This document shows, piece after piece, positions 27,235-36,251 of a stretch of DNA of 64,000 nucleotides (positions are counted from its first letter, which is position 1; each line of letters opens with the position of its first letter). A program made the translations under genes and the position numbers. The DNA is from JAHBWV01 sp964588385 (GTDB taxonomy: Bacteria > Planctomycetota > Phycisphaerae > Phycisphaerales > UBA1924): assembly GCA_964588385.1 (NCBI GenBank), contig CAZPPG010000002.1:1-64000 (forward strand), written 5' to 3'. The notes beneath the pieces were generated by a model. It had not been told where the DNA came from, made no database searches, and was given only the letters and a program-made list of their open reading frames with translations.

Positions 27235-29784
27235 ATGCGTCTGATCGCAACAGCCATGCTGTCAACGTTCGCCGCCGCCGCAGGAGCCGCGGGGCCAGAT
27301 GTCTGGACCTCGCCCGACGGAACGATGGCCCCCGGGGTGTGTCCTGAGTACTTCATGCTGGATCGCGCGGTGCGGGTCGTCCGGCCGTCGCCGGTTGTGT
27401 CGCGTCTGGATGAAGTGAGCTTCCTCTCGTCGGAGGACGGCCCCGACGGCGACTCGTCGCGCGACATCGCGATCACTCCGGACGGCACGCAGGCCGTGAT
27501 CGTCAACGCGCAGACGAACGCGGTGACGTTCCTGAATGTCGCGACCAGGACGATCACGCACTCGGTTGAAGTGGGGGAGTACCCCGTCGACATCGCGGTC
27601 ACGCCCGACGGGCAGTACGCGTTGACGCCCAATGTCCTTTCGAACACGGTCTCGGTCATCGATATCGCGACGCACACCGAGGTCGCGCAGATCCCGATCA
27701 CCGGCGATCAGCCGTACAGCGTCGCCGTCACGCCGGATGGGGAGCGCGCCATCGTCGGTGTGATCAACGACGCGGTGTTCAGCTCGTTCTCTGTGATCGA
27801 TCTGGACACGCTCACCGAGGCGTACACCATCGACTCGGCCTCCCAGGGCGCGACGGGCGGCTATGCGACGCCTGAATACGGCATCTTCGGCGACTCATTC
27901 ACGACGTTCGCCCTTTCGGCCGACGGTTCGAAGATCATCTACCCGCAACGCTTTGAGGACAGGATCTACATCTACGACATCGCGACCGGCGCGGAACTGG
28001 CGGCCCTGGCGACCTTCGACCAGCCCGCGGCGGTGGACGTCTCCCCCGTCGGCAACTTTGCGGTGGTGTCGTATGAGGGCACCACGCGCCGCGTCGCCCG
28101 GGTTGATCTTGCGAGCAACACGATTGGCACGTCGTTCTCAACTTCCGCCGACAACTTCTGGTCGCGGGTCCGCGTGACACCGGACGGCACGCACGCCATC
28201 GTCTCGCAGTTGAACGAGATCGAGTTCGTGAATCTCACCACCGGCGCGCTCACCAAGATCTCCACGGGCTCGCCCGGCGACATTGAGTTCTCCGCCGACA
28301 ACCAGTTCGCGTTCATCTCCAACTTCAACAGCCGCGTGATCAGTCTCGCGACGCGCACACAGGTTGCCTCGATCACGTTCGCGGCCTGCGCCGAGGCCGT
28401 GACCAGCCCGACTGCCAACATCGCGATCGCGCTCAACAATCGGTTCGCGGAAGACGTGCAGGTCTACAACATCAACGGGGCCTCGTCATCGTTCCTGGGC
28501 TTCTCGCTCACCGGGCTTGCGAAGGAGTCCGACTCCACCCGTGAGCTGGCGATCACGCCCGATGGTGAGACGCTCTTCTTTGGAAACTGCACGAGCCGCT
28601 CGGCCGGCTTCGTCGATCTTGGATCAGGGACATTCTCGGCGCTGATCGACACCGCGTTCCGCACGCTGGACGCGGCGGCGTCGCCCGACGGCGCGCACAT
28701 TGTGGCCACCAGCGCTGACGGGCAGACCGTGTCGATCATCGATCCCGTGACGAAGTCGACCTTTGTGAATCTCTCCGTGTTCGACCGGCCTTCCCGTGTC
28801 GTGATAAGCCCCGACAGCGCGTTCGCGTATGTGCTCACGCTGGCGGGGACCGATCGCATCCACAAGATCGCCCTGAACGGCGCGGCGTCAAGTGTGGTCG
28901 CCACGCAGCTCGCGGGGCAGACAGGCGCGGTGGGATACTCGTTCTCTGAGTTCAGCGGCATCTCCGTCTCACCGGACGGCTCTCTGATTGCCGTGTGCCG
29001 CTCGTTCGACGACCTGCTCCGTCTGATCGACACGTCGACGATGGCGGTTGTCGCGGACGTTCCGACCGGGGACTTCCCGCTTCGCGTGAGCTTCAATCCG
29101 GCCGGCAGCCGCGCGTATGTCTCGAACAGCTTCGGCAACTCCGTCACGGTGGTGAACATCGCAGGGGCCGGCTCAACGGCTGTTGCCACCGTCCCCGTTT
29201 CCACGCCTCTCTCGCTCAACACCGATGCCTCCGGGACTTATCTTTACGTCGGCACCAACGGCTTTGGAACGGGGAATGTCTCGGTGATTGACACGGCGAC
29301 GAACGCCGTCGTGAAGACCGTGGCCCTCGGCGCCAATGGCGCGATCCGCTCGGCGTATCTCTCGGATGCCGATGGGAAGCTGTATGCGTCTGGCGCGGAC
29401 AACAACGGTGGACGCCTGTGGATCTTCAACGCCGACGGCGTCTCGACCGCGCTCGACCGCTCGGTGGCGTTGACGTCCTCTCCCGCGGACATGGCCTTCT
29501 CCGAGACGTTTGGGCAAGCCCTGCTCTCATTGCCCATTCCTGACGGCATCGACATGGTGCAGGTCCGCACGCTCTGCACGGCCGACGTCAACGGCGACAC
29601 GATCGTCGACATCCTCGACTTCCTGGACTTCTTCGACTCCTTCGGCAACTGCGAGAACCAGCCCGCACCGTGTGGCACGGCCGTTGATGCCGACTTCAAC
29701 GGAGACACATTCGTCGATATTCTCGACTTCCTGGACTTCTTCGATGCGTTCGGCGGCCAGTCGAGCGGCCCCTGCTCCGGTTGA
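27235..29784 (+). CDS. Secreted beta-propeller (YncE/YVTN-type) protein with dockerin tail
   Basis: An 849-residue protein from the ATG at 27235 with GGAG 7 bases upstream. It has a signal peptide (AMLSTFAAAAGAAG). The body is many repeats of the YVTN/lactonase type, for example SRDIAITPDGTQAVIVNAQT, YPVDIAVTPDGQYALTPNV and PYSVAVTPDGERAIVGV, enough for two seven-bladed propellers. From about residue 782 there are two dockerin-like calcium loops (ADVNGDTIVDILDFLDFFDS and ADFNGDTFVDILDFLDFFDA), matching the tail at 854-1672. It is likely surface-displayed through an unknown dockerin partner. Closed by the terminator at 29830-29855. Confidence 0.9.
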   Translation: MRLIATAMLSTFAAAAGAAGPDVWTSPDGTMAPGVCPEYFMLDRAVRVVRPSPVVSRLDEVSFLSSEDGPDGDSSRDIAITPDGTQAVIVNAQTNAVTFLNVATRTITHSVEVGEYPVDIAVTPDGQYALTPNVLSNTVSVIDIATHTEVAQIPITGDQPYSVAVTPDGERAIVGVINDAVFSSFSVIDLDTLTEAYTIDSASQGATGGYATPEYGIFGDSFTTFALSADGSKIIYPQRFEDRIYIYDIATGAELAALATFDQPAAVDVSPVGNFAVVSYEGTTRRVARVDLASNTIGTSFSTSADNFWSRVRVTPDGTHAIVSQLNEIEFVNLTTGALTKISTGSPGDIEFSADNQFAFISNFNSRVISLATRTQVASITFAACAEAVTSPTANIAIALNNRFAEDVQVYNINGASSSFLGFSLTGLAKESDSTRELAITPDGETLFFGNCTSRSAGFVDLGSGTFSALIDTAFRTLDAAASPDGAHIVATSADGQTVSIIDPVTKSTFVNLSVFDRPSRVVISPDSAFAYVLTLAGTDRIHKIALNGAASSVVATQLAGQTGAVGYSFSEFSGISVSPDGSLIAVCRSFDDLLRLIDTSTMAVVADVPTGDFPLRVSFNPAGSRAYVSNSFGNSVTVVNIAGAGSTAVATVPVSTPLSLNTDASGTYLYVGTNGFGTGNVSVIDTATNAVVKTVALGANGAIRSAYLSDADGKLYASGADNNGGRLWIFNADGVSTALDRSVALTSSPADMAFSETFGQALLSLPIPDGIDMVQVRTLCTADVNGDTIVDILDFLDFFDSFGNCENQPAPCGTAVDADFNGDTFVDILDFLDFFDAFGGQSSGPCSG

Positions 29785-29829
29785 CCCGGGCTGACGCCCT
29801 GCGGGCAAGTCGGAACCTGATAACGAATC

Positions 29830-29855
29830 GGAGCCCGGTCGCAGGACCGGGCTCC
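29830..29855 (+). terminator. Intrinsic terminator after the beta-propeller gene
   Basis: GGAGCCCGGTC-GCAG-GACCGGGCTCC is a perfect 11-base-pair hairpin followed by GTTCGATTTT. It lies 46 bases after the stop, between the propeller gene and the convergent tRNA. Confidence 0.85.
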
Positions 29856-29877
29856 GTTCGATTTTCGGACACTCAAG

Positions 29878-29949
29878 AGCCACCTCGGGGATTTGAACCC
29901 CGGACCTATGCTTTACGAAAGCATCGCTCTACCGCTGAGCTAAGGTGGC
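29878..29949 (-). tRNA. tRNA-Thr (anticodon CGU)
   Basis: The minus strand folds as a canonical 72-nt tRNA: acceptor GCCACCT/AGGTGGC, D-arm GCTCAGCGGTAGAGC, anticodon stem ATGCT/AGCAT with loop TTCGTAA (anticodon CGT, reading ACG), variable AGGTC, and T-arm CGGGG-TTCAAAT-CCCCG. The discriminator is T and CCA is not encoded. I assign Thr from the anticodon. Confidence 0.95.
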
Positions 29950-30043
29950 AAGATCGGGCACAAAGGGCGCTGCCGGCGATCCGGGCGGCGCGGAGAAGTA
30001 TCGCATCCTGACCGGCCCGGGTCCACCGCGCGTTCACTTGGAA

Positions 30044-31471
30044 TCACGGAATCCCGGAGACCGGGTTCTCGGAACCGGGTGAGGGGGCCGCATTCTTGCG
30101 ACGTTTGGGGGGTGGATCGGCCGCGAAGATTTCCATCTTGGTCCCCGCGGACCGGAGTTGGTCGATCTGGCGGCGTCCGATCCGAACACGGACCGTCATA
30201 CTGGTCGTGTCGTACGACCGGTCCAAGACCTCGCCCCGGTTCTCGATGATGTGGATCGCCTTGGCCTCGCTCAGGGGCAGGCGGAGCACAACCTCGGAGA
30301 CCTCCCCTTGGGCGTGGGTGCGGACCAGTTCTTCCAGCTCCTCCTGTCCCCTCTTCATGCGACCATCCGGACCGGGCATCGCGCTGATCGCGATCGCTCC
30401 CGGAGCGCGAGATTGCCACTCCAGGACCGACGCGTTGCTCGTCAGCCGGTCGGTCTTGTTCAGGAGCAGCACGACCGTCGGCTCTGACCAAGACTCGCCC
30501 TCGGCCTCCTCGTGGGCAGCGGTTTCTTTGAAGAGGTCCTCGAGCGTCGACATCACGGTGCGATACTGAAGCTCCGCCGCGGGATCGGATGCGTCCAGCA
30601 CGACAAGCAGCAGGTCGGCATGTGTGGCCTCTTCCAAGGTGGCTCGGAAGGAAGCGATGAGATTGTGGGGCAGATCGCGCACGAACCCTACGGTGTCCGA
30701 GAGCATGACGGAAAGCCCGCCTCCCAAGTCCCAGTCGCGGGTGCGCGTGACGAGCGTTGCAAAGACGCGGTCGTCCGCGTACGCGCCTCCCGTGGTCAGC
30801 GTGTTGAACAGCGTGCTCTTGCCGGCGTTGGTGTAGCCGACGAGCCCAACGGTCACATGGTCGGTCTTGCGCTTGCGCACTTCGCGTCGCTTGCGGTCCT
30901 GGATCTGGCGCAGCTCGCGCAGCAGATCCAGCTTTCGGGCCTGCACCAGCCGCCGGTCGGTTTCGAGCTGCTGCTCGCCCGGCCCGCGGCTGCCGATGCC
31001 GCCGCCCGCCTGGCGCTCAAGGTGGCTCCACATCGATTTCAGGCGAGGAAACGTGTACTCAAGCTGCGCCAGTTCCACCTGGAGCTTGGCTTCGTGCGTG
31101 GTCGCGCGGCTGGCGAAGATGTCCAGGATCAACTCGCTGCGGTCGATCACTTTGCGCTTCACGACCTCTTCGATATTGCTGATCTGGCGCGGCGAGAGAT
31201 TGTGGTCGAAGATGACGGTCTGGGCATCGGTCACGTCGCAGATGCCCTTGAGCTCTTCGACCTTGCCGCGACCCATGAACATGCCCGCCTCGGGCCGCTC
31301 GCGGCGCTGCTCCACCTCGCCGACCACCGTCGCCCCGGCCTGCTCAGCGAGGGCGCGGAGCTCGCCAAAGGGATTGGCAACGTCGTAGTTGGATTCCGGA
31401 AGCCGCACCGCGGCGAGGATCGCCCGCTCGGACTGGACCTTGATTGTCGTACGTTCTTTATTTGCGGTCAT
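30044..31471 (-). CDS. hflX: GTPase HflX
   Basis: A 475-residue protein from ATG 31469-31471. The N-terminal HflX domain contains GMFMGRGKVEELKG and VIFDHNLSPRQISNIEE, and RQAGGGIGSRGPGEQQLETD is the family signature. The G domain has G1 GYTNAGKS (about 212-219), G3 DTVGFVRDLPH, and G4 NKTD. HflX binds 50S subunits and splits stalled or hibernating ribosomes using GTP. The C-terminus has an extra basic tail (PPPKRRKNAA). No hfq precedes it as in proteobacteria. The tRNA-Thr lies just downstream on the same strand. Confidence 0.94.
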   Translation of the reverse strand: MTANKERTTIKVQSERAILAAVRLPESNYDVANPFGELRALAEQAGATVVGEVEQRRERPEAGMFMGRGKVEELKGICDVTDAQTVIFDHNLSPRQISNIEEVVKRKVIDRSELILDIFASRATTHEAKLQVELAQLEYTFPRLKSMWSHLERQAGGGIGSRGPGEQQLETDRRLVQARKLDLLRELRQIQDRKRREVRKRKTDHVTVGLVGYTNAGKSTLFNTLTTGGAYADDRVFATLVTRTRDWDLGGGLSVMLSDTVGFVRDLPHNLIASFRATLEEATHADLLLVVLDASDPAAELQYRTVMSTLEDLFKETAAHEEAEGESWSEPTVVLLLNKTDRLTSNASVLEWQSRAPGAIAISAMPGPDGRMKRGQEELEELVRTHAQGEVSEVVLRLPLSEAKAIHIIENRGEVLDRSYDTTSMTVRVRIGRRQIDQLRSAGTKMEIFAADPPPKRRKNAAPSPGSENPVSGIP

Positions 31472-31521
31472 GCGTGTTGGTATCTCGCCTCCACGTGATT
31501 GTACGCGCGGGCCCTGGGGGC

Positions 31522-31935
31522 TCATGGTCGGCGCGTCGCCTGATGGGCCGTGCCTCTCGGAGCGGGGGAGTTGTCGGGAATGGACGCCAGAATCGCGCCG
31601 CATTCGGGGCAGGCGACGATGCCGCGGACGAGGCTGGAGGTGTCGTAGCCGCACGCGTGGCAACGGCCAGGCGGGAAGAGCCCCCGGCTTGCGCGGCCTC
31701 TGCCCCGGATGGTGTCGCGGGTGGACTTGATGATGTCGCGGGTGGACTTGATGGTGTCGCGGGTGGACTTGACACCGCGACAGAGGAGCCCCGCACCCGA
31801 GGCGACGAGCGTAATGGAAACGATGAGTCCGACTGCGGGGCGCGCGTTCACGGCCCCCACCTGAATCGCGTACGTGGCGGCACACGAGCCGAGGAACACG
31901 GCGATCAGGATGCCGGTTGAGGCGCGGAGCCGCAT
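31522..31935 (-). CDS. Small membrane protein with zinc ribbon and KSTRDTI heptads
   Basis: A 137-residue protein with two hydrophobic segments (about 6-25 and 32-52), then three exact-length heptads KSTRDTI/KSTRDII/KSTRDTI encoded by a 21-base tandem repeat. It ends in a zinc ribbon CHACGYDTSSLVRGIVACPECG. The ribbon type is shared with the proteins at 43326-44336 and 44333-44848. Function unknown. It lies 51 bases upstream of hflX on the same strand and is divergent from the ctp operon. Confidence 0.6.
   Translation of the reverse strand: MRLRASTGILIAVFLGSCAATYAIQVGAVNARPAVGLIVSITLVASGAGLLCRGVKSTRDTIKSTRDIIKSTRDTIRGRGRASRGLFPPGRCHACGYDTSSLVRGIVACPECGAILASIPDNSPAPRGTAHQATRRP
31709..31771. 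repeat. Three tandem 21-base repeats inside a coding region
   Basis: Three copies of AT(G/A)GTGTCGCGGGTGGACTTG-type units in perfect register (31709-31729, 31730-31750, 31751-31771), differing at a single base. They encode the KSTRDTI heptads of the zinc-ribbon protein. The near identity suggests recent slippage or selection for the repeat. Confidence 0.85.
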
Positions 31936-32058
31936 TCAGAGGATGATATGGGCGGCGGGATCCGGCCCCGGGATCTGAACCCGGCGGTGTCACCGGACGA
32001 ACCTACGCTTGTATCACTTCCTTGTATCACCGGAGCGCGCACCATCTCGGAGACGACC

Positions 32059-33750
32059 TTGAAGACCGCCCGCCTCGTGACCAAGACCGTTCTTTTCTCC
32101 ACGCTGGTTGTCGCCGTCGTTGGTTCGACGCTCGCGATCGCCCAGCGCGACGACTTTGCGTTCTTCGACCCGCTCCTGGACGTGAAGGGTGCGATCGACC
32201 GCTTCTATCTGGAGGAGCCGGACCAGAAGGCGCTCCAGATCGGCGCGATCGAGGGGATGATCGCAACGCTCAACGATCCCTACACGGTCTTTGTCCCGGC
32301 CCGTGAGCGACGCGAGTTCGACAAGGAGCTGACGGGCGAGTACGTGGGCATCGGGGCTCAGATCCAGATCCGCGACGGCTGGCTGACGATCGCGTCGCCG
32401 CTCGAGGATTCGCCCGCGTATCGAGTCGGGCTGATGGCCGACGACAAGGTCGTGAAGATCAACGGCGAGTCAACGTTCGGCCTCAGCGACGAGCAGTGCG
32501 TCGAGAAGCTGACGGGGGAGCCGGGGACCACGGTCACGCTCACTATTGAGCGGAAGGGTGAGGAACTCGAACTGGCCATCAAGCGAGAGCCGATCAAGAC
32601 GCGGTCCGTCAAGGGGTTCCACCGCGATCCCACCGACGCCCAGAAGTGGCAGTCGTACATCGATCCGGCTCGCAAGATCGTTTACCTGCGTCTCACGCAG
32701 TTCACGCCCAACTGCTCGCTGGAAGTCGCCGAAGCGCTGCGGCAGGCCGGTGCGGACAAGGGAGATGTCAAGGGTCTCATTCTGGACGTGCGTTGGAACG
32801 GCGGCGGCGTCCTTCAGGATGCCATCGCGATCGCTGACATGTTCCTGAATGAGGGCGTCATCGTGTCGACCAAGGGGCGCTCGCATCCGGAAGAGGTCGC
32901 ACGCGCTGAAGCGCCCGGGACGCTCCCGGACTTTCCGATCGCGGTGCTCGTGAACGCCCAGTCCGCCTCCGCGTCCGAGGTTCTTGCCGGCGCGCTCGCC
33001 GAGAACGGTCGGGCGGTGGTTGTGGGAACCCGCACTTTTGGAAAGGGACTCGTGCAGACCGTCCGCACACTGCCCAATGCCGGCGGCGCTCAGTTGAAGA
33101 TCACCGAACAGGCGTACTACCTGCCCTCAGGTCGCTCGCTGCACCGCAAGGGCGACTCCGCCGAATGGGGCGTCGATCCGACAGACGGCTTCTTCATCCC
33201 GATCACCGATGACGAGGTGTTCGAGATCTTCACCATCCGGCGCGAGCAGGACATCATTCGCGGCGGCGCGTCCGAGGGTGAATCCGACTGGTCCGATCCC
33301 GACAAGATCCTCGAGAAGCTCAAGGACCGTCAGATGGCCGCCGCGCTGCGCGCGATCCAGGCGAAGATCGATACCGGCGAGTGGCTCAAGACCGGCGGGC
33401 CGCTGCCGGGTCGCGGCGAGCAGGCGGGCGAAGAGCTGGCGCGCCTTCTTTTGACACGAGAGCGAGTTGAGCGCGAGCTTGTCCGCATGGATGAACGCAT
33501 CGAGTCGCTCCAGACGGCGAGCGGCAAGCTCGCCGAGTTGCCTGACCTTTGGGACGACGAGATCGATCCGACCGGCGGCCGCGTCGTGGTCTACGGCAGG
33601 GACGGCCAGCCCATCTCCGAACTCACGGTCACCGGTCCCAACTTGGAACGAGCCCTGCAGCTCGCGGACGTCGCGAAGCCCGCGACCGTGCCGGAGGCGG
33701 CAACCGGTTCCGATTCATCGAAGAAGCCCGAACCCAAGTCGGACGAATGA
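32059..33750 (+). CDS. S41-family C-terminal processing peptidase (CtpA/Tsp-like)
   Basis: A 563-residue protein. I start at TTG 32059 because GGAG lies 6 bases upstream and a signal/anchor sequence (VLFSTLVVAVVGSTLAIA) follows; an ATG at 31948 has no support. Parts: an N-terminal helical segment with LNDPYTVFVPARERREF; a PDZ domain at about 85-175; and the S41 core with Ser in NAQSASASEVLAG (about 302) and Lys in GTRTFGKGLVQT (about 329). The C-terminal 170 residues are coiled and charged. It should degrade or trim proteins in the periplasm. It is first of a four-gene operon with 3-base or overlapping junctions. Confidence 0.92.
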   Translation: MKTARLVTKTVLFSTLVVAVVGSTLAIAQRDDFAFFDPLLDVKGAIDRFYLEEPDQKALQIGAIEGMIATLNDPYTVFVPARERREFDKELTGEYVGIGAQIQIRDGWLTIASPLEDSPAYRVGLMADDKVVKINGESTFGLSDEQCVEKLTGEPGTTVTLTIERKGEELELAIKREPIKTRSVKGFHRDPTDAQKWQSYIDPARKIVYLRLTQFTPNCSLEVAEALRQAGADKGDVKGLILDVRWNGGGVLQDAIAIADMFLNEGVIVSTKGRSHPEEVARAEAPGTLPDFPIAVLVNAQSASASEVLAGALAENGRAVVVGTRTFGKGLVQTVRTLPNAGGAQLKITEQAYYLPSGRSLHRKGDSAEWGVDPTDGFFIPITDDEVFEIFTIRREQDIIRGGASEGESDWSDPDKILEKLKDRQMAAALRAIQAKIDTGEWLKTGGPLPGRGEQAGEELARLLLTRERVERELVRMDERIESLQTASGKLAELPDLWDDEIDPTGGRVVVYGRDGQPISELTVTGPNLERALQLADVAKPATVPEAATGSDSSKKPEPKSDE

Positions 33751-33753
33751 TCG

Positions 33754-34797
33754 GTGCTGACGCTCGGGATCGAATCCTCGTGCGACGAGACCGCGGCCTC
33801 TGTCGTTGAGGACGGCTGGCGTGTGCGCTCGTCGATCGTTGCGTCTCAGAACGATCTGCACGCGGAGTACCGAGGTGTTGTCCCGGAACTGGCCGGGCGA
33901 GCGCACGTTGAAAGAATCCTCCCGGTCGTACGAGCAGCCATTCGCGAGGCGGGCGCGAGCCTCAACGATATTTCGCTCGTCGCGGTTGGGCACCGCCCGG
34001 GTCTGATCGGATCGCTGCTTGTTGGTCTGACCGCGGCCAAGGCCCTTGCCTGGTCCCGAAACCTGCCGCTGATCGGCGTCGATCATGTCCACGCCCATCT
34101 GTATTCCGGGCTGCTGGATGTTGAGCCGGGGGCGCGGCCTCTGTTTCCGGCTGTGGGGCTTGTCGTGAGTGGAGGCCACACCTCGCTCTATCACCTTGGT
34201 TCAGCCGTTCATCCCACGCGACTGGGCGCGACCATCGACGACGCAATCGGCGAGGCGTTTGACAAGGCGGCGACACTCCTGGATCTGCCGTTTCCCGGGG
34301 GCCCCAACTTGGACCGGCTCGCGTCGGAACCGGGGGCGGATGATCGCGCGCACACCCTCCCGATCGCTCGGATCCGACCCGGATCTCTGGACTTCTCGTT
34401 CAGTGGCCTGAAGACGGCGACGATGCTCGCGGTTCGGGGCGACCCCCAGACGCAGCCCAGGGCGCGGCTGGCCGGTGAGCTCACGCACGCGCAGCGACGC
34501 GACATCGCTGCTTCATTCCAGCGCGCGGCGGTCGAGGCCGTTGTGCTGAAGCTCAAACGTGCCTTTGAAGTCCATCCTTGCGGCACTCTGCTCGTCGGTG
34601 GGGGGGTCTCGGCCAACTCGCGGCTCCGAGCGGAGCTGCTCGCGCTGGGTTCTGCACGCGGGCTGGATGTTCGATTGCCTCCCATGCAATACTGCGTGGA
34701 CAACGCCGCGATGGTCGCCGGTCTTGGACACGTGCTCCACGCCGCCGGCGCCTCCGATGACCTCACCCTCGAACCCACTCCGACAACCGCATGCTGA
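33754..34797 (+). CDS. tsaD: tRNA N6-threonylcarbamoyladenosine transferase TsaD
   Basis: A 347-residue protein starting at GTG 33754, 3 bases after the protease stop. It carries the universal Kae1/TsaD features: MLTLGIESSCDETAAS, metal-site His in GRAHVER (about 51), VDHVHAHLYS near 110, GLVVSGGHTSLY, DDAIGEAFDKAA, and SFSGLKTA. It transfers the threonylcarbamoyl group to A37 of ANN-decoding tRNAs together with TsaB/TsaE, which are not in the window. It overlaps the next gene by 7 bases. Confidence 0.95.
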   Translation: MLTLGIESSCDETAASVVEDGWRVRSSIVASQNDLHAEYRGVVPELAGRAHVERILPVVRAAIREAGASLNDISLVAVGHRPGLIGSLLVGLTAAKALAWSRNLPLIGVDHVHAHLYSGLLDVEPGARPLFPAVGLVVSGGHTSLYHLGSAVHPTRLGATIDDAIGEAFDKAATLLDLPFPGGPNLDRLASEPGADDRAHTLPIARIRPGSLDFSFSGLKTATMLAVRGDPQTQPRARLAGELTHAQRRDIAASFQRAAVEAVVLKLKRAFEVHPCGTLLVGGGVSANSRLRAELLALGSARGLDVRLPPMQYCVDNAAMVAGLGHVLHAAGASDDLTLEPTPTTAC

Positions 34798-35585
34798 ACA
34801 CAACATTGGCAACACTCTCGCTCTGGCTCGCCTTCCTTTCGATCGCGCCTCGGGAGATCCAGCCGCCCGAGGCCGTTTCGCCGGCGTCGCGCCCCGACAT
34901 TCCACAGATTGACGCGTACGACGGGCGAGAGATCGCCGGCTTTCGCGTGCTCGTCCATCGCGACCTGCTCGCGGACACGTCGATCGACGGTCGGCGCACG
35001 CTCGCGGCCTTGACGTGGGATCTGGAACTGGCCGCTCGGCTCCTGCCCGAAGGGGCCATCGCCCTCCTCCAGCGAACGACACCGATCTGGATCACGCCCG
35101 ACCTTCCCTCCTCCGGCGGCTGGGAGGCCCGAGGCCTTTGCCACCATCCGAGCCGAGAGTGGCTCGTGGACGCTGGATACGGGCCGGATCGGGCGGGCGC
35201 GGTTGAAGTCTGCGACGTTGCGGAGTATCTGCTCTGGCGGGCCGAACAGCCGCTCTGCATTCTGCACGAACTGGCCCACGCGCTCCAGCATCAACTCGGT
35301 GACCCTGCCGAGATCAGGGCGGCGTTTGATCTCGCCGTGAAGTCCGGCGTCTATGAGCGGGTGCCCTTCGCGATGATTCCCGAAGGCCAGACGCGGCGGG
35401 CTTATGCCATGAACAACCACATGGAGTACTTCGCGGAGATCTCAGAGGCCTACTTCGGGCGGAACGACTATTTCCCGTTCACGAGAGCCGACCTCGCGCG
35501 CGTGGATTCTTCCGGCCTCGCGCTCGTCGAGCGGGTGTGGTTCGGTCCGTCCGCGCCGTCTGTCGACGAGCCCCGATCACCATGA
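34791..35585 (+). CDS. Secreted ATLF-like zinc metalloprotease
   Basis: A 264-residue protein with a short hydrophobic N-terminus (signal peptide, about 1-20). HELAHALQH begins at His 159, giving the HExxH zinc site. A second block NHMEYFAEISEAYFG (about 209-223) supplies the third ligand and matches the anthrax-lethal-factor-like (ATLF) peptidase pattern, followed by NDYFPFTRADL. Small ATLF-like proteins are common in environmental bacteria and are not evidence of a toxin. Substrate unknown. It overlaps tsaD by 7 bases and its stop overlaps the next ATG (ATGA). Confidence 0.8.
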   Translation: MLNTTLATLSLWLAFLSIAPREIQPPEAVSPASRPDIPQIDAYDGREIAGFRVLVHRDLLADTSIDGRRTLAALTWDLELAARLLPEGAIALLQRTTPIWITPDLPSSGGWEARGLCHHPSREWLVDAGYGPDRAGAVEVCDVAEYLLWRAEQPLCILHELAHALQHQLGDPAEIRAAFDLAVKSGVYERVPFAMIPEGQTRRAYAMNNHMEYFAEISEAYFGRNDYFPFTRADLARVDSSGLALVERVWFGPSAPSVDEPRSP

Positions 35586-36133
35586 GTCATCGGCCGAGCC
35601 AGACCAGCACGGGCGAGCGGCCACGCGGCAGTGACCATCCCGCGGCGCTCTCCGACGAGGCCCTCCTCGCCCAGTGCAAACAGGGGCGGGGCCGAAGTGG
35701 GGGACCGGGCGGGCAGCACCGCAACAAGGTCGAGACACTGGTGGAGCTTGAACACCTGCCGACAGGCCTCGAGTCTCATGCCGGCGAGCGGCGCAGCGTC
35801 TCTGAGAATCGGCAGGTCGCGATCAGGCGTCTGCGCCTCTTGCTCGCAACGGAGCATCGGTGCTCAGTGCCTCTTGGAGAGATCGGATCTGACCTCTGGA
35901 AGTCCCGGCTTCAAGGGTCGCGGATCGCGTGCAACCCGGAGCACGCGGACTATCCATCGCTTCTGGCCGAGGCAATGGACGTGCTGTTTGCAATGAAGCT
36001 CGATGCGGCCAAGGCCGCGATCCGTCTGGGCTGTACGGCAAGCCAGTTGGTGAAGCTCATCAAGGACCATCCGCCCGCGTGGGTGCGTGTCAACAACGCA
36101 CGCCGCGAGCGGGGAGAGCACCCGCTTCGCTGA
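35582..36133 (+). CDS. RF-1-domain (GGQ) peptide chain release factor-like protein
   Basis: A 183-residue protein starting at the ATG overlapping the previous stop. SGGPGGQHRNKVET holds the GGQ motif (43-45), which triggers peptidyl-tRNA hydrolysis in release and rescue factors. The codon-recognition domains of RF1/RF2 are absent. Unlike ArfB it has no clear basic tail; residues 90-180 are instead a helical C-terminal domain (DYPSLLAEAMDVLFAMK and a helix-turn-helix-like AAIRLGCTASQLVKLI). A role in ribosome rescue is possible but unproven. Confidence 0.78.
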   Translation: MSHRPSQTSTGERPRGSDHPAALSDEALLAQCKQGRGRSGGPGGQHRNKVETLVELEHLPTGLESHAGERRSVSENRQVAIRRLRLLLATEHRCSVPLGEIGSDLWKSRLQGSRIACNPEHADYPSLLAEAMDVLFAMKLDAAKAAIRLGCTASQLVKLIKDHPPAWVRVNNARRERGEHPLR

Positions 36134-36164
36134 CCTTGCGTTCATATGCCCCGAAAGTCGATTC

Positions 36165-36199
36165 CAAAAAGCAAGCCGGCCCGGCGGGAAGCCGGGCCG
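36165..36199 (-). terminator. Intrinsic terminator of the PEP-CTERM gene
   Basis: On the minus strand CGGCCCGGC-TTCCC-GCCGGGCCG (9 base pairs) is followed by GCTTGCTTTTTGG. It lies about 53 bases past the stop of the gene at 36252-36908 and may also serve the convergent RF-like operon. Confidence 0.8.
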
Positions 36200-36251
36200 A
36201 CTGCGAAGAACTTGCGAATTTGCTCAGCACGGGATTCGTGCTGGTTGCGGA

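Noticed and set aside
31709..31771. CRISPR-like short repeat array
   Set aside because: The units are directly tandem without spacers and are in frame within a coding sequence.
34791..35585. ATLF similarity as evidence of a toxin
   Set aside because: Only the metallopeptidase fold motif is shared; there is no toxin delivery or receptor-binding domain, and such small ATLF-like proteins are widespread in harmless environmental bacteria.
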